Positions 23,074 through 33,128 of a stretch of DNA of 64,000 bases are shown in pieces. Position 1 is the stretch's first letter. Each line of letters begins with the position of its first letter. The DNA is from Syntrophomonas sp. DTU018 (GTDB lineage Bacteria; Bacillota; Syntrophomonadia; Syntrophomonadales; Syntrophomonadaceae): NCBI GenBank assembly GCA_001513155.1, contig LFSR01000022.1, forward strand, positions 1 to 64,000, read 5' to 3'. The notes beneath the pieces are model-generated. The model was given only the letters and a program-made list of their open reading frames with translations, did not search any database and was not told where the DNA came from. The translations under genes were made by a program, and so were the position numbers.

Positions 23074-25857
23074 ATGGCTAAAGGTAAATACGATGCAACT
23101 CTGAATCTGCCCCGCACTGATTTCCCTATGCGGGCTAATCTTCCTTCCCGGGAACCGGAAATATTAAAATTCTGGGAAAGTATTGATATTTATCACCAGG
23201 TTCAGAAAGCCAATGCCGGTAAGCCAAAGTTTATTCTGCATGATGGCCCTCCCTATGCCAACGGTGATATTCACCTGGGCCATACCTTGAATAAAGTATT
23301 GAAAGATATGATCGTAAAATTCTGGTCGATGTACGGGTATGACAGTCCCTATGTGCCTGGATGGGATACCCATGGTCTGCCCATTGAGCAACAGGCTATT
23401 AAAAATCTGGGAATAGACCGGCACCGCACGGATGTTATAGAGTTTCGCCGGCACTGCCGGGACTATGCCTTAAAATATGTCGACCTGCAGCGGGAGCAGT
23501 TTAAGCGCTTGGGTGTCCGGGGGGATTGGGACAATCCCTACTTAACCTTGAAGCCCGAATTTGAAGCCATTCAAATTAAAGTATTCGGAGAAATGGCCAA
23601 GAAAGGCTATATCTATAAAGGGCTGAAACCCGTTTACTGGTGCGGCGACTGTGAAACTGCTTTGGCAGAAGCTGAAGTAGAATACGGAGAAAAAACTTCA
23701 CCTTCTATTTACGTTAAATTTCCGGTAAAAGACGGCAAGGGAGTTTTACCCCAGAATAGTTTTGTGGTAATCTGGACTACCACTCCCTGGACCCTGCCCG
23801 CCAATACAGGTATTGCCGTTCATCCGGATTTTGAGTACGTAGTGGTAGCAGCCAACAATGAGAAATATGTACTGGCTAAAGGCTTGCTGGAAGAAGTAGC
23901 AAACAAACTGGGATGGTCGGATTACCAGATTTTAAGTGAATGCAAAGGTCAGCAACTGGAACGGGCAGTGTGCCGCCACCCCTTTGTTGACCGGGACTCC
24001 CTGGTTGTATTGGGCAAGCATGTTACCCTGGATGCTGGTACCGGATGCGTACACACGGCCCCCGGACATGGTGAAGATGACTTTTATGTGGGACGTGAAT
24101 ATGGACTGCCAGTACTGTCCCCGGTGGACAATCGCGGCTGTTTTACCGAGGAAGCCCAGCCCTTTACAGGCTTATATGTCCACGATGCCAATCAGCAGGT
24201 AATAGATTTGCTGAAGGAAAAGAATGCCCTGCTTGATGCCAGCAATATTCAACATCAATATCCCTTCTGCTGGCGCTGCAAGCATCCCATTATATACCGG
24301 GCTACTGAACAGTGGTTTGCATCGATAGATGGTTTCCGGCAAGCTGCCCTGCAGGCTATCGACGAAGTACAGTGGATTCCTTCCTGGGGAAGGGACAGAA
24401 TTTACAACATGGTTCGCGACCGGGGTGACTGGTGTATATCCCGCCAGCGTACCTGGGGAGTTCCCATCCCCATCTTCTACTGCGACAGCTGCGGCGAGCC
24501 GGTGATTAATGATGAGACCATCACCCATGTCAGTGAGCTGTTTGCTGAGCACGGATCGGATATCTGGTTTATGAAAGAGGCCAAAGATTTGCTGCCAGCT
24601 GGATTTACCTGCCCCCACTGCCATGGAGATAAATTCAGCAAAGAAACCGATATCATGGATGTATGGTTTGATTCCGGCTCCAGTCATATGGGGGTGCTGG
24701 AAACCTATCCGGACTTGAGGTGGCCGGCGGATATGTACCTGGAGGGCAGTGACCAGCACCGGGGATGGTTTAATTCCTCCTTGTCCACTGCGGTAGCTGT
24801 TAGAGGAAAAGCTCCCTATCGCATAGTGCTTACTCATGGCTTTGTCGTTGATGAACAGGGACGCAAAATGTCCAAGTCTTTGGGCAATGTAGTAGATCCA
24901 TTGAAAATGATAGAAGAATTGGGAGCCGATATATTGAGGTTATGGGTAGCCTCGGCTGACTACCGGTCTGATGTGGCTGTCTCGGAAAACATTATCCGCC
25001 AGAGTGCTGAAGCTTATAGAAAGATTCGCAATACCTGCCGCTTTATTCTGGGTAATCTCTATGACTTTGATTATGAAAAGGATCAGGTACCCTATGAAAA
25101 ACTGAGTGAGTTGGACCGCTGGGCTTTGCTGAAGCTGGAAAAACTGCTGCGCCGGGTAACTAAAGCATACCAGGATTATGAATTCCATATTGTTTTCCAT
25201 TCGATACACAATTTCTGCACTGTGGATCTGAGCAACATCTATTTTGATGTACTGAAAGATACCCTGTACTGCAGCCGGCCTGATGATCCCCAGAGAAGGG
25301 CAGCCCAGACCGTGCTGTACCAGTTGATCAATTATCTGGTAGTAATGCTGACTCCTATCCTGGCTTTTACCACGGAAGAGATATGGAGTTTCCTGCGCAA
25401 GCCGGATCAACCGGAGAGTGTGCAGCTTTTAAGCTGGCCTAAGGAAAACGATGCTTACCTGGATGAAGCTCTGGAACAGAGAATGGATAAAGTGCTCAAA
25501 GTCCGGGAAGTGGTAACCAAAGCTCTGGAGGAAGCCCGGACCCGCAAGATAATCGGCCACTCCCTGGGTGCTGCCGTAACCGTTTATGCTGATGATGAAT
25601 GGTATAAACTACTGCAAGAGACGGCAGGCTTGGATAAGCTGTTTATTGTTTCTCACCTGCATTTGGTGAACAGCCAGCCCCCGGAGGGTCAGGCAGTCAG
25701 TTTGGAGAACGTGGAAGGGGTCTGGGCAGCAGTGGAGCCCGCTCAAGGGGGCAAATGTGAACGCTGTTGGATTATCGATACCAGTGTCCCCACCGAGGAA
25801 GGAAAACCGGCATTATGCAGCCGGTGTGCTGATGTGGTGGAATCTTTGGAAGGCTAG
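23074..25857 (+). CDS. ileS: Isoleucyl-tRNA synthetase
   Basis: A class I synthetase of 927 residues, the usual bacterial IleS length. HIGH appears as DGPPYANGDIHLGH near residue 55-68. The CP1 editing domain includes VVIWTTTPWTLPANTGIAV and the TxxGxGxVHTAPGHGEDDF block, so post-transfer editing should work. KMSKS is in GRKMSKSLGN. A C-terminal zinc finger uses CERCW and CSRC. It is preceded by a T-box leader. An ACT-domain gene starts 11 bases after its stop. Confidence 0.98.
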   Translation: MAKGKYDATLNLPRTDFPMRANLPSREPEILKFWESIDIYHQVQKANAGKPKFILHDGPPYANGDIHLGHTLNKVLKDMIVKFWSMYGYDSPYVPGWDTHGLPIEQQAIKNLGIDRHRTDVIEFRRHCRDYALKYVDLQREQFKRLGVRGDWDNPYLTLKPEFEAIQIKVFGEMAKKGYIYKGLKPVYWCGDCETALAEAEVEYGEKTSPSIYVKFPVKDGKGVLPQNSFVVIWTTTPWTLPANTGIAVHPDFEYVVVAANNEKYVLAKGLLEEVANKLGWSDYQILSECKGQQLERAVCRHPFVDRDSLVVLGKHVTLDAGTGCVHTAPGHGEDDFYVGREYGLPVLSPVDNRGCFTEEAQPFTGLYVHDANQQVIDLLKEKNALLDASNIQHQYPFCWRCKHPIIYRATEQWFASIDGFRQAALQAIDEVQWIPSWGRDRIYNMVRDRGDWCISRQRTWGVPIPIFYCDSCGEPVINDETITHVSELFAEHGSDIWFMKEAKDLLPAGFTCPHCHGDKFSKETDIMDVWFDSGSSHMGVLETYPDLRWPADMYLEGSDQHRGWFNSSLSTAVAVRGKAPYRIVLTHGFVVDEQGRKMSKSLGNVVDPLKMIEELGADILRLWVASADYRSDVAVSENIIRQSAEAYRKIRNTCRFILGNLYDFDYEKDQVPYEKLSELDRWALLKLEKLLRRVTKAYQDYEFHIVFHSIHNFCTVDLSNIYFDVLKDTLYCSRPDDPQRRAAQTVLYQLINYLVVMLTPILAFTTEEIWSFLRKPDQPESVQLLSWPKENDAYLDEALEQRMDKVLKVREVVTKALEEARTRKIIGHSLGAAVTVYADDEWYKLLQETAGLDKLFIVSHLHLVNSQPPEGQAVSLENVEGVWAAVEPAQGGKCERCWIIDTSVPTEEGKPALCSRCADVVESLEG

Positions 25858-25868
25858 GAGGCAAACTG

Positions 25869-26150
25869 GTGGAAGAGGGCAAGAGAGTAATCATTACCGT
25901 GCTGGGGTTGGATCGGGTTGGCATTATTGCCGCCATAGCCAATATTCTGGCTGAGGCCAACGTAAATATACTGGACATCAGCCAGACAATCTTGCAGGAA
26001 TTCTTCACAATGGTTATGGTGGTTGACACCAGCCACAGCAGAGTGGAACTTGGCACCCTTAGAGATATGCTCACTGAGAAAGGCAAAGAGCTGGGTTTGC
26101 AGGTAACAGTTCAGCATGAAGACATTTTCAACTTTATGCATCGCATATAA
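25869..26150 (+). CDS. ACT-domain protein (UPF0237 family)
   Basis: A 93-residue single ACT-domain protein. RVIITVLGLDRVGIIAAIA is the first beta-alpha unit and NVNILDISQTI the second strand, as in the UPF0237/YxxB-like small regulators next to PFL proteins. Translation begins at GTG with AGGAGG upstream. The pairing of an ACT gene with the downstream PFL/DUF711 gene is conserved in many anaerobes. It probably binds a small ligand such as an amino acid; no function is proven. Confidence 0.9.
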   Translation: MEEGKRVIITVLGLDRVGIIAAIANILAEANVNILDISQTILQEFFTMVMVVDTSHSRVELGTLRDMLTEKGKELGLQVTVQHEDIFNFMHRI

Positions 26151-26165
26151 CGGCGGAGGGATTCC

Positions 26166-27533
26166 ATGCCATTCCATATCAACAAGGATGAAATATTGGA
26201 AACCGTACGTATGGTGCAGATGGAAAATCTGGATATCCGTACCATTACCATGGGAATTAATATCCAGGATTGCCGGTCCGAAGACGGCCAGGGCACCGGG
26301 CGAAAAATATACGATAAAGTATTGCGCTATGCCAGCAATTTAGTACCGGTGGGTGATGAAATCGCCAAAGAGTACGGTATTCCTATTATAAACAAGCGCA
26401 TATCAGTGACCCCGGTAGCCATGGTTGCCGATGGCCTTGATCAAGAGGATATGCTGGTAATAGGCCGGTACCTGGACCGGGCCGCTGCCGAAGTGGGAGT
26501 TAATTTTATCGGCGGATTTTCCGCACTGGTACACAAAGGTTTTACCAAGGGAGACCTGGCCTTGCTCCATGCTATTCCCCAGACCTTGGCAGAAACCGAA
26601 AGGGTATGTTCAGCGGTCAATGTAGCTACCACTAAAGCAGGCATTAACATGGATGCCGTTTACTACATGGGGCAGATCATCAAGAAAACTGCCGAGCTTA
26701 CTGCTGACCGGGACGGACTGGGATGTGCCAAATTGGTGGTATTCTGCAATGCGGCTGAGGATAATCCTTTTATGGCAGGAGCTTTTCATGGCCCCGGCGA
26801 ACCTGAATGCACCTTAAACATTGGGGTCAGCGGACCCGGGGTAGTTCTTAACGCGGTGCGCCGGCATCCTGATCTGGATTTAGGGGAATTGGCCAATGTC
26901 ATAAAGAAGACTGCTTTTAAAGTAACCCGCACCGGTGAATTGGTGGGCCGCGTTGCTTCCCAGCGTTTGCAGGTGCCTTTCGGCATCGTTGATTTGTCCT
27001 TGGCACCAACCCCGGCAATAGGGGACAGCGTGGCAGATATTCTGGAAGCTATGGGTCTGGAACGAGTAGGTGCTCATGGCAGTACGGCAGCACTGGCTCT
27101 GCTTAATGATGCCGTCAAAAAGGGAGGCGCTATGGCCTCTTCCTATGTAGGCGGATTATCGGGAGCATTCATTCCTGTAAGCGAGGACGCAGGCATGATT
27201 GATGCCGTAGAAGCCGGAGCCTTGACTATAGAAAAACTGGAGGCCATGACCTGCGTTTGTTCGGTGGGTCTGGATATGATAGCTATTCCCGGTGATACCA
27301 GTGCCGATATAATATCCGCCATTATTGCTGATGAAGCTGCTATTGGCATGATTAACCGCAAGACCACTGCGGTCAGAATAATTCCTGCACCTGGCAAATC
27401 CGAAGGAGACTGGGTGGAATTCGGCGGATTGCTGGGCAGAGCTCCAGTAATGAAGGTCAATACTTTTTCCCCGGCCAAGTTTATAGCTCGCAAAGGACGT
27501 ATCCCCGCTCCCATTCATGCCTTAAACAATTAA
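26166..27533 (+). CDS. PFL family protein (DUF711/UPF0210)
   Basis: A 455-residue DUF711 protein related in fold to glycyl-radical enzymes but without radical chemistry shown. Recognisable blocks are [54 protein letters not shown] and [18 protein letters not shown], with a C-terminal GLLGRAPVM. No glycyl-radical loop RVxGY is seen, so it should not be called a formate-lyase. It lies 15 bases after the ACT gene and the two are likely a functional unit. Confidence 0.9.
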   Translation: MPFHINKDEILETVRMVQMENLDIRTITMGINIQDCRSEDGQGTGRKIYDKVLRYASNLVPVGDEIAKEYGIPIINKRISVTPVAMVADGLDQEDMLVIGRYLDRAAAEVGVNFIGGFSALVHKGFTKGDLALLHAIPQTLAETERVCSAVNVATTKAGINMDAVYYMGQIIKKTAELTADRDGLGCAKLVVFCNAAEDNPFMAGAFHGPGEPECTLNIGVSGPGVVLNAVRRHPDLDLGELANVIKKTAFKVTRTGELVGRVASQRLQVPFGIVDLSLAPTPAIGDSVADILEAMGLERVGAHGSTAALALLNDAVKKGGAMASSYVGGLSGAFIPVSEDAGMIDAVEAGALTIEKLEAMTCVCSVGLDMIAIPGDTSADIISAIIADEAAIGMINRKTTAVRIIPAPGKSEGDWVEFGGLLGRAPVMKVNTFSPAKFIARKGRIPAPIHALNN

Positions 27534-27601
27534 GGTATGTTTTCCCACCTAAAGTTGAATACTAGGGTAAAGATAGTTACAGCGTGGGAAGGGGTGTCTG
27601 C

Positions 27602-28048
27602 ATGGATACGAAAACCAGGTTGCTGCAGAAGAAACAGGAACTGGAGAATATTATAAAAGCCAAACAGCAACAGATGATGATCCCGCTGGCAGAATTTACC
27701 GATGAATTGTCTTTGTACGATGAACATCCGGCAGATATTGGCAGCGAGGTATTTGAAAGAGAAAAGGATTTCGGCATATTGGAGCTCTATGAACTGGAAC
27801 TGGAAAAGGTTAATAATGCCCTGGAAAGGCTGGAGGCCGGCAAGTATGGGCTGTGTGAAATGTGCGGAAATCCCATCGAACCTGCCCGACTCCAGCGATT
27901 AAGCCATACCACATTATGTGCTGGTTGTGCACGGCAGACTCAGGATGAATTCATTCGACCGGCTGAGCAGGATGTTATTACAGCTGGAGCAATGGCTGAC
28001 CTAGGTGAGACTTTTCAAATATCCGGCCATGATTTCTATGATCATTGA
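27602..28048 (+). CDS. DksA/TraR-type zinc-finger protein (YteA-like)
   Basis: A 148-residue protein with an N-terminal coiled coil (residues 3-30) and a DksA-type C4 zinc finger: CEMCGNPIEPARL, then CAGCARQ. The YteA-like subgroup in Firmicutes is often sporulation-linked. The ATG at 27602 follows GGAAGGGGTG. The upstream TTCCCAC (27542-27548) can pair with GTGGGAA near 27582-27588, which touches this ribosome site and could modulate its use. The long central part rich in Glu and Leu is usual for the family. Confidence 0.88.
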   Translation: MDTKTRLLQKKQELENIIKAKQQQMMIPLAEFTDELSLYDEHPADIGSEVFEREKDFGILELYELELEKVNNALERLEAGKYGLCEMCGNPIEPARLQRLSHTTLCAGCARQTQDEFIRPAEQDVITAGAMADLGETFQISGHDFYDH

Positions 28049-28072
28049 GGCATTTTTGCCGTTTAGGCATAA

Positions 28073-28102
28073 TTGCAGTTTTCATTACTGAATTGCTATA
28101 GT
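28073..28102 (+). promoter_or_regulatory. Sigma-A promoter before glycosyltransferase
   Basis: TTGCAG, 18 bases, TATAGT, ending about 48 bases before the start codon. Confidence 0.5.
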
Positions 28103-28149
28103 AAAAATAGAAAAGAAAGACCGCAAGTATTGACCTAGGAGGACTCGCT

Positions 28150-29346
28150 ATGCGTATTGGTATTTTCACAGACAGTTACAAGCCTTATACCAGCGGCGTT
28201 GTGACCTCCATTACTACTTTCAAGGAAGAACTAGAACGTCACGGGCACCAGGTTTACATTTTTGCCCCCAGTTACCCCCAGGAATGTGAGCCAGAAGAAA
28301 ATGTATTCCGTTTCTACTCTCTGCCGTCACCTACCAATCCCGACTTTGCTCTGGCCATTCCGGTATTGCCGGGACTGAACATGCTGGTGAAAAGACTTAA
28401 TCTGGATATTATTCATGTGCATTCTCCCTTTACTATGGGCAGAGTAGGTTTGCGCTATTCCTGCAAGTACGGAATTCCTATTGTATTTACTTACCACACC
28501 TTGTATGACCAGTATGTGCATTATGTTCCTGTGGCTCAGGAACTGGCCAAAGAAGTTGTTATAAGATACAGCAATGATTTTTGTAACCATTGCGATCATA
28601 TTATCGTACCCACCACCGAGGTGGAGCAGATTCTTAAAAAATACAAGATCCGTACACCTATAACCGTTCTTCCCACCGGGGTACCGCTGCACAAGCTGCA
28701 AAAGGGCAATTCCGGGTGGCTGAAAGAGAATTACCCGATTCCCGAAGAAAATAAGGTCTTGCTTTTTGTAGGCCGGCTTACCAAGGAGAAAAACCTGGAA
28801 TTTTTGATCGAAGCCTTCCGGCTGGTGAAAGACCGGTATCCTCACACCACCCTGGTGTTAACCGCCCAGGGTCCCATGGAAGGGGAGTTAAAACATCTTA
28901 CCACCCGGTTGGGAATGAATTTGGAACAGGATGTTGTTTTTACCGGTGCTCTTCCTTTTGAGACTTTGGCCCATGTTTATCATTCCGCAGATCTGTTTGT
29001 ATTTTCTTCCATGACTGAGACTCAGGGCCTGGTTTTGATTGAAGCAATGGCTACCGGCCTTCCGGTGGTAGCTATAAAGGCTTATGGGGTACAGGACATG
29101 GTAGATCATATGGTTAATGGCCTGTTGACCGAATGTGATTTGCAAGAGTTTAGTAACGCAATATGTACTCTGCTGGCCGATGAAGAGCTCTATAACCGGT
29201 TTAAAGAGCAAGCCCTGCAAAAAGCTTATAACCTGTCAGCAGAGAATGCCGCCCGGAAATTGGAGGAAGTATATCAGTCACTTTTGGAAAAGAATGTACC
29301 GCGTAAACCCAGGCTATTGGATTTCGGGGCCTGGTTCGGTTCATAA
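28150..29346 (+). CDS. Glycosyltransferase family 4 protein
   Basis: A 398-residue GT-B-fold glycosyltransferase. N-terminal RIGIFTDSYKPYTSGVVTSI is typical of diacylglycerol glucosyltransferases. HVHSPFTMG and TYHTLYDQYVHYV form the acceptor half. The donor half has LLFVGRLTKEKNLEFLIEAF and the EX7E-type FVFSSMTETQGLVLIEAMATGLPVV. Similar proteins make the first sugar of membrane glycolipids. A terminator follows, so it is a single-gene unit. Acceptor and sugar are inferred only from general likeness. Confidence 0.88.
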   Translation: MRIGIFTDSYKPYTSGVVTSITTFKEELERHGHQVYIFAPSYPQECEPEENVFRFYSLPSPTNPDFALAIPVLPGLNMLVKRLNLDIIHVHSPFTMGRVGLRYSCKYGIPIVFTYHTLYDQYVHYVPVAQELAKEVVIRYSNDFCNHCDHIIVPTTEVEQILKKYKIRTPITVLPTGVPLHKLQKGNSGWLKENYPIPEENKVLLFVGRLTKEKNLEFLIEAFRLVKDRYPHTTLVLTAQGPMEGELKHLTTRLGMNLEQDVVFTGALPFETLAHVYHSADLFVFSSMTETQGLVLIEAMATGLPVVAIKAYGVQDMVDHMVNGLLTECDLQEFSNAICTLLADEELYNRFKEQALQKAYNLSAENAARKLEEVYQSLLEKNVPRKPRLLDFGAWFGS

Positions 29347-29359
29347 CCAGCGGGTGTTC

Positions 29360-29389
29360 AAGGGCCTGTCGCTGCCAGGCCCTTTTTTT
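29360..29389 (+). terminator. Rho-independent terminator
   Basis: GGGCCTG / CAGGCCC stem with a 7-base loop, then seven T residues. Ends the glycosyltransferase transcript. Confidence 0.93.
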
Positions 29390-29404
29390 AAGCTCTAGTT
29401 TATT

Positions 29405-29433
29405 TTGCCAGCTGGTTATGCTAGATTTAGTAT
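29405..29433 (+). promoter_or_regulatory. Sigma-A promoter for murT-gatD
   Basis: TTGCCA, 17 bases, TAGTAT, 25 bases before the murT start, directly after the preceding terminator. Confidence 0.6.
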
Positions 29434-29457
29434 GATCAAAACAACAGGAGAACAACT

Positions 29458-30861
29458 ATGCAGGTAATTCGTAGAGTTATGGCCATTGCTGCCGCCAAAC
29501 TGCTTATTTGTCTGAGCAGGCTTTTCGGCTATCATGGGACCGACTTTCCCGGGCGGGTAGCCCGGAAAATTGATCCGGATATCTTAAAAAAACTGGGAGC
29601 CAATGTACAGGAAGAGATTTTCATTATTACTGGCACCAACGGGAAAACCACTACCACCAATATGATTGCCCGCATACTGGAGGAAAAAGGTTATTCCTTT
29701 GTTCATAACCGGGCCGGCGCCAATATGGTTACCGGCATTACCACCGCTTTTATAAAAGAATCCAACCTGCTGGGTAATCGACCTTATGAATATGCTTTGC
29801 TGGAAACCGACGAAGCCAATGTTCCTTTATTGTTAAAAGAGCTCACTCCCCGGGTCGTATTGATAACCAACTTTTTCCGGGACCAGTTGGACCGATACGG
29901 TGAATTGGACCGGATCATCTCCCTTATAAAAGATGCCGTTCGGAACACTGATATTGAATTGGTATTAAATGCAGATGATCCCCTGGTGGTTCATTTCCAG
30001 AATGATACTGGACTGCACTGCTGGTATTATGGTTTTGATGATACCGATTATGATCTATTTCAGGGTGAAGAAAGCCGGGAAGGACGGTTTTGTGCCTTCT
30101 GCGGGGAGGAACTCCAGTATGAGCGCTTTCATTACGCTCAGCTGGGCAAATTTAATTGTCCCAGATGCGGAAGCCGCAACCCCCGGCGCAATTTTACCGG
30201 GCACGATCTGCGCATGACTCCGCAGATTCACTTTTTCGTAAACAATATTGAAATACACAGCCCTTATTTAGGCTTTTACAATGCCTATAACATTCTGGCA
30301 GCGGTAGCAGTAGCCAAACTGGTGGGCATTCAAGATGAGATTGTCCAGCGGGCCATTGCCAGTTACCAGCCCCGGGCGGGTCGTATGGAACAGTTTCTAA
30401 TCGGAGACAAGAAAGCTATACAAATCCTGGTCAAGAATCCTACCGGCCTAAACCAAACCCTGGCCGCCCTGAATACTGACCCCGCCAGTAAGAGCCTGTT
30501 TTTTGCCTTAAATGACAATGCCGCCGACGGGAGAGATGTTTCCTGGATATGGGATGCTCAGATAGAAAATATTGCCCACCCGTCCGCGGCCATAAAAGGC
30601 ATTACCTGTTCCGGCTTGCGCAGCGGAGATGCAGCTTTGCGCTTCAAGTACGCTGGCTTTAATGAGGGAATAATAACGGTGGAGTCTGATTTGGAAGCAG
30701 GAATCAAAGCCTGTCTGGATATGGAGGCAGAAGTATATTATTTTCTGTGTACTTATACCACCTTGTTTGCCAGCCGCAAAATCCTGTCCCGGCTAGCCAG
30801 GAAAACAACTCGTCCCCGGCCTAAATACAACCTTGCCCAACCGGCAGCAGGAGGTGAATAA
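29458..30861 (+). CDS. murT: Lipid II isoglutaminyl synthase subunit MurT
   Basis: The ATP-dependent ligase subunit that, with GatD, amidates the D-glutamate of lipid II to D-isoglutamine. The 467-residue protein has the Mur-ligase P-loop TGTNGKTTTTNMIARIL (about residues 58-74) and LETDEANVP. It has the MurT-specific zinc ribbon CAFCGEEL and CPRCGSRNPRRN, and a C-terminal DUF1727 domain (VKNPTGLNQTL, LNDNAADGRDVSWIWD). It acts on the cytoplasmic face. gatD follows immediately, with its ribosome site inside the murT end. Confidence 0.95.
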   Translation: MQVIRRVMAIAAAKLLICLSRLFGYHGTDFPGRVARKIDPDILKKLGANVQEEIFIITGTNGKTTTTNMIARILEEKGYSFVHNRAGANMVTGITTAFIKESNLLGNRPYEYALLETDEANVPLLLKELTPRVVLITNFFRDQLDRYGELDRIISLIKDAVRNTDIELVLNADDPLVVHFQNDTGLHCWYYGFDDTDYDLFQGEESREGRFCAFCGEELQYERFHYAQLGKFNCPRCGSRNPRRNFTGHDLRMTPQIHFFVNNIEIHSPYLGFYNAYNILAAVAVAKLVGIQDEIVQRAIASYQPRAGRMEQFLIGDKKAIQILVKNPTGLNQTLAALNTDPASKSLFFALNDNAADGRDVSWIWDAQIENIAHPSAAIKGITCSGLRSGDAALRFKYAGFNEGIITVESDLEAGIKACLDMEAEVYYFLCTYTTLFASRKILSRLARKTTRPRPKYNLAQPAAGGE

Positions 30862-30862
30862 A

Positions 30863-31597
30863 ATGGCCACCTTTTGCATTGCTCACCTTTATCCTGATTT
30901 GATGAACCTGTATGGTGACCGGGGCAACCTGATCTGCTTACAGAAAAGGCTGCAATGGTACGGGCATGACTGCCTGGTACAGCCCGTTAACTTGAGCAGC
31001 GAAGTAGATTACAGTACTTTTGACATGATCTTTATGGGAGGAGGCTCAGACCGGGAACAGGGACTGGTTTACCGGGATCTGCTGCGCAGAGCCGATCAAT
31101 TATGGAAACAATTGGATGCCGGACTTCCGGCTTTGTTTATATGCGGAGCTTACCAACTGCTGGGTACTCATTATGAATCCGCGGACGGCAAACAGCTTAA
31201 GGGATTGGGGTTTTTTAATCTCTGTACCCGGAGTGAGAAGGAGCGCTTAATCGGCAACATTGTCCTGGCCTGCCGGATTAACCAGCAGATAATTACCGTC
31301 GTGGGTTTTGAAAACCATGGCGGGAGAACTTACCTGGAGGACAAATCTCTGGAGCCTTTTGGCATGGTTCTGGCTGGTTTTGGCAACAATGGTGAAGACG
31401 GTCAGGAGGGAGTCCGTTACAAAAACCTGATCGGAACTTACCTGCATGGTCCGCTGTTGCCCAAGAATCCGGCTGTGGCTGATTATTTTATCCATATGAT
31501 GGCTGCCCGCAAGGGGATAGAGATTACAGGTACATTAAACGACCGACTGGAAGATTTTGCCCACCAGCAGATAAAAAGACGGATCCTGGGCAGTTAA
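30863..31597 (+). CDS. gatD: Lipid II isoglutaminyl synthase glutaminase subunit GatD
   Basis: The glutamine amidotransferase partner of MurT, 244 residues. Cys94 in LFICGAYQLLG is the nucleophile and His195 in GTYLHGPLLPKNP the base; these match Cys94 and His189 of staphylococcal GatD in order. The start at ATG 30863 follows a perfect AGGAGGTGA, one base after the murT stop codon. Intact catalytic residues here contrast with the CarA glutaminase later in the window. Confidence 0.95.
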   Translation: MATFCIAHLYPDLMNLYGDRGNLICLQKRLQWYGHDCLVQPVNLSSEVDYSTFDMIFMGGGSDREQGLVYRDLLRRADQLWKQLDAGLPALFICGAYQLLGTHYESADGKQLKGLGFFNLCTRSEKERLIGNIVLACRINQQIITVVGFENHGGRTYLEDKSLEPFGMVLAGFGNNGEDGQEGVRYKNLIGTYLHGPLLPKNPAVADYFIHMMAARKGIEITGTLNDRLEDFAHQQIKRRILGS

Positions 31598-31622
31598 TAA
31601 CGGGAGTTGTTTCACCTTCTGG

Positions 31623-32987
31623 TTATTCCTGATCCGTGCTGGTGTCCTCATAAGCAGGACGCAGCCAGTGCTGGCGCCTGTACAGAACCAGGTATACCAG
31701 GGAACGGAGCAGCCAATCGATTACAAACAAGAACCAGATGTACTGCAAAGGAACTGACCAAATACGGACCAGAACATACAGCATGGGAATGCGGAAAAGC
31801 CAGGTAAATCCTGTACTAATGAACATGGGAGTGCGGGTATTTCCTGAACCCTTCAGCACACCACTTAATACAAAGGAGAAAGCGATAGTAAGCTGTTCCA
31901 AAGCTGCGATCCGGATAACTATCTCCGCCAGGGTGATAATCTCAGGGTCGTTGGTAAATAAACTGGCCACCCAGGAGGGAACCAGGGCGAAGATAAGAGC
32001 AAAGAAGCCCATGGTAATAAGGCCTAGTTCTATGCAACCCTGGGCGAACCGCCTGGCGCTGCGAGGATCACGAGCACCGACAGCTTGACCTACCAGAGTG
32101 GTTGCGGCGATGGTAATGCCCAAACCGGGCATGTAGGAAATTGACTCCACATTAACGGCTAACTGGTGAGTGGCAAATTGAAGGGTTCCCAGGTAGACTA
32201 GCAGGAATATGGAAATTAAATGGCTGGTTATATTAAAGAACTGTTCCACCACATTAGGTATGCCCAGGGAAAAAATATCCCGGAAGCTTTGCCATTTAGG
32301 GGATAAAAAGTCACGGATCTGGGGACGTACCTGGTCTAGAGAGAATAAAACCATCAAGGCCAGAACCCAGCCTAAAACATGAGCAACAGCCGTGGCAGCG
32401 GCGGCACCGGCTACCCCCATTTTAGGAAAGCCAGCCAGTCCATAAACCAGTACTATGTCACCCACCACATTAACGATGTTGACAATAGTGGCAATAATCA
32501 TAGGGAGATCGGTACGCCCTAGACCGCGAAAAACAGCATTGGTCATATAGAGCATTAAGGCGAAAGGAGCAATGGCAAAGGTAATACGCAAATAATCCAA
32601 GGCTTGAGCATAAACATCCGGTTCAACGGAAAACAGACCGAGAAAAGCTGGTCCATAAAAGAGTCCAACCAGTTGAGCAATAATACCGAGCAATAACGCA
32701 ATAATAAGAGTGTGAGCAGTATAGATTCTGATCTTATCAGGATCGTTGGCCCCCTTGGCCTGAGCTACCAATATGTTGGAGCCTATAGCCAGAGACTCAA
32801 GAAATAAGACCAGGGCATAAAATACTTCCGCACCCAGGCTGACGGCGGCCAGAGGAGCAGCTCCCAAGCGGCCTACCACAGCAATATCCACCACACCGAT
32901 GATCATATACATAATCATCTCGCCCATGGCTGGACCGGCGATAGTTAATATCTGCTTTTTCAGCAAAGGATCACGACGAATCAACAT
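31623..32987 (-). CDS. MATE-family efflux transporter
   Basis: A 454-residue multidrug/metabolite exporter with about twelve hydrophobic segments in two MatE halves. Segments include LTIAGPAMGEMIMYMIIGVVDIAVVGRLGA and, in the second half, NVVEQFFNITSHL followed by TLVGQAVGARDPRSARRFAQ. The frame remains open far upstream, but that part is the antisense of lspA, so I start at ATG 32987 (MLIRRDPLLKKQ), which begins just before the first membrane segment. Transport is likely Na+- or H+-driven. Substrate unknown. Confidence 0.9.
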   Translation of the reverse strand: MLIRRDPLLKKQILTIAGPAMGEMIMYMIIGVVDIAVVGRLGAAPLAAVSLGAEVFYALVLFLESLAIGSNILVAQAKGANDPDKIRIYTAHTLIIALLLGIIAQLVGLFYGPAFLGLFSVEPDVYAQALDYLRITFAIAPFALMLYMTNAVFRGLGRTDLPMIIATIVNIVNVVGDIVLVYGLAGFPKMGVAGAAAATAVAHVLGWVLALMVLFSLDQVRPQIRDFLSPKWQSFRDIFSLGIPNVVEQFFNITSHLISIFLLVYLGTLQFATHQLAVNVESISYMPGLGITIAATTLVGQAVGARDPRSARRFAQGCIELGLITMGFFALIFALVPSWVASLFTNDPEIITLAEIVIRIAALEQLTIAFSFVLSGVLKGSGNTRTPMFISTGFTWLFRIPMLYVLVRIWSVPLQYIWFLFVIDWLLRSLVYLVLYRRQHWLRPAYEDTSTDQE

Positions 32988-33062
32988 CACTGCTAAATCC
33001 CTAATCTGTAGTTTTGATATTTTAACCGCGACTGTTCCTAGTATAACAGAATTAATGTTAAC

Positions 33063-33091
33063 TTGAGCACCCGGAACGATTGACATACAAT
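33063..33091 (+). promoter_or_regulatory. Sigma-A promoter for lspA-rluD
   Basis: TTGAGC, 17 bases, TACAAT, 38 bases before the lspA start codon, in the divergent gap with the MATE gene. Confidence 0.6.
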
Positions 33092-33128
33092 TAAACTTGA
33101 TTGATTGCAGCCGAGTAGGAGGATTAAA

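Noticed and set aside
26166-27533. Pyruvate formate-lyase
   Set aside because: The PFL name refers to DUF711 similarity only; there is no glycyl-radical loop or Cys-Cys active site.
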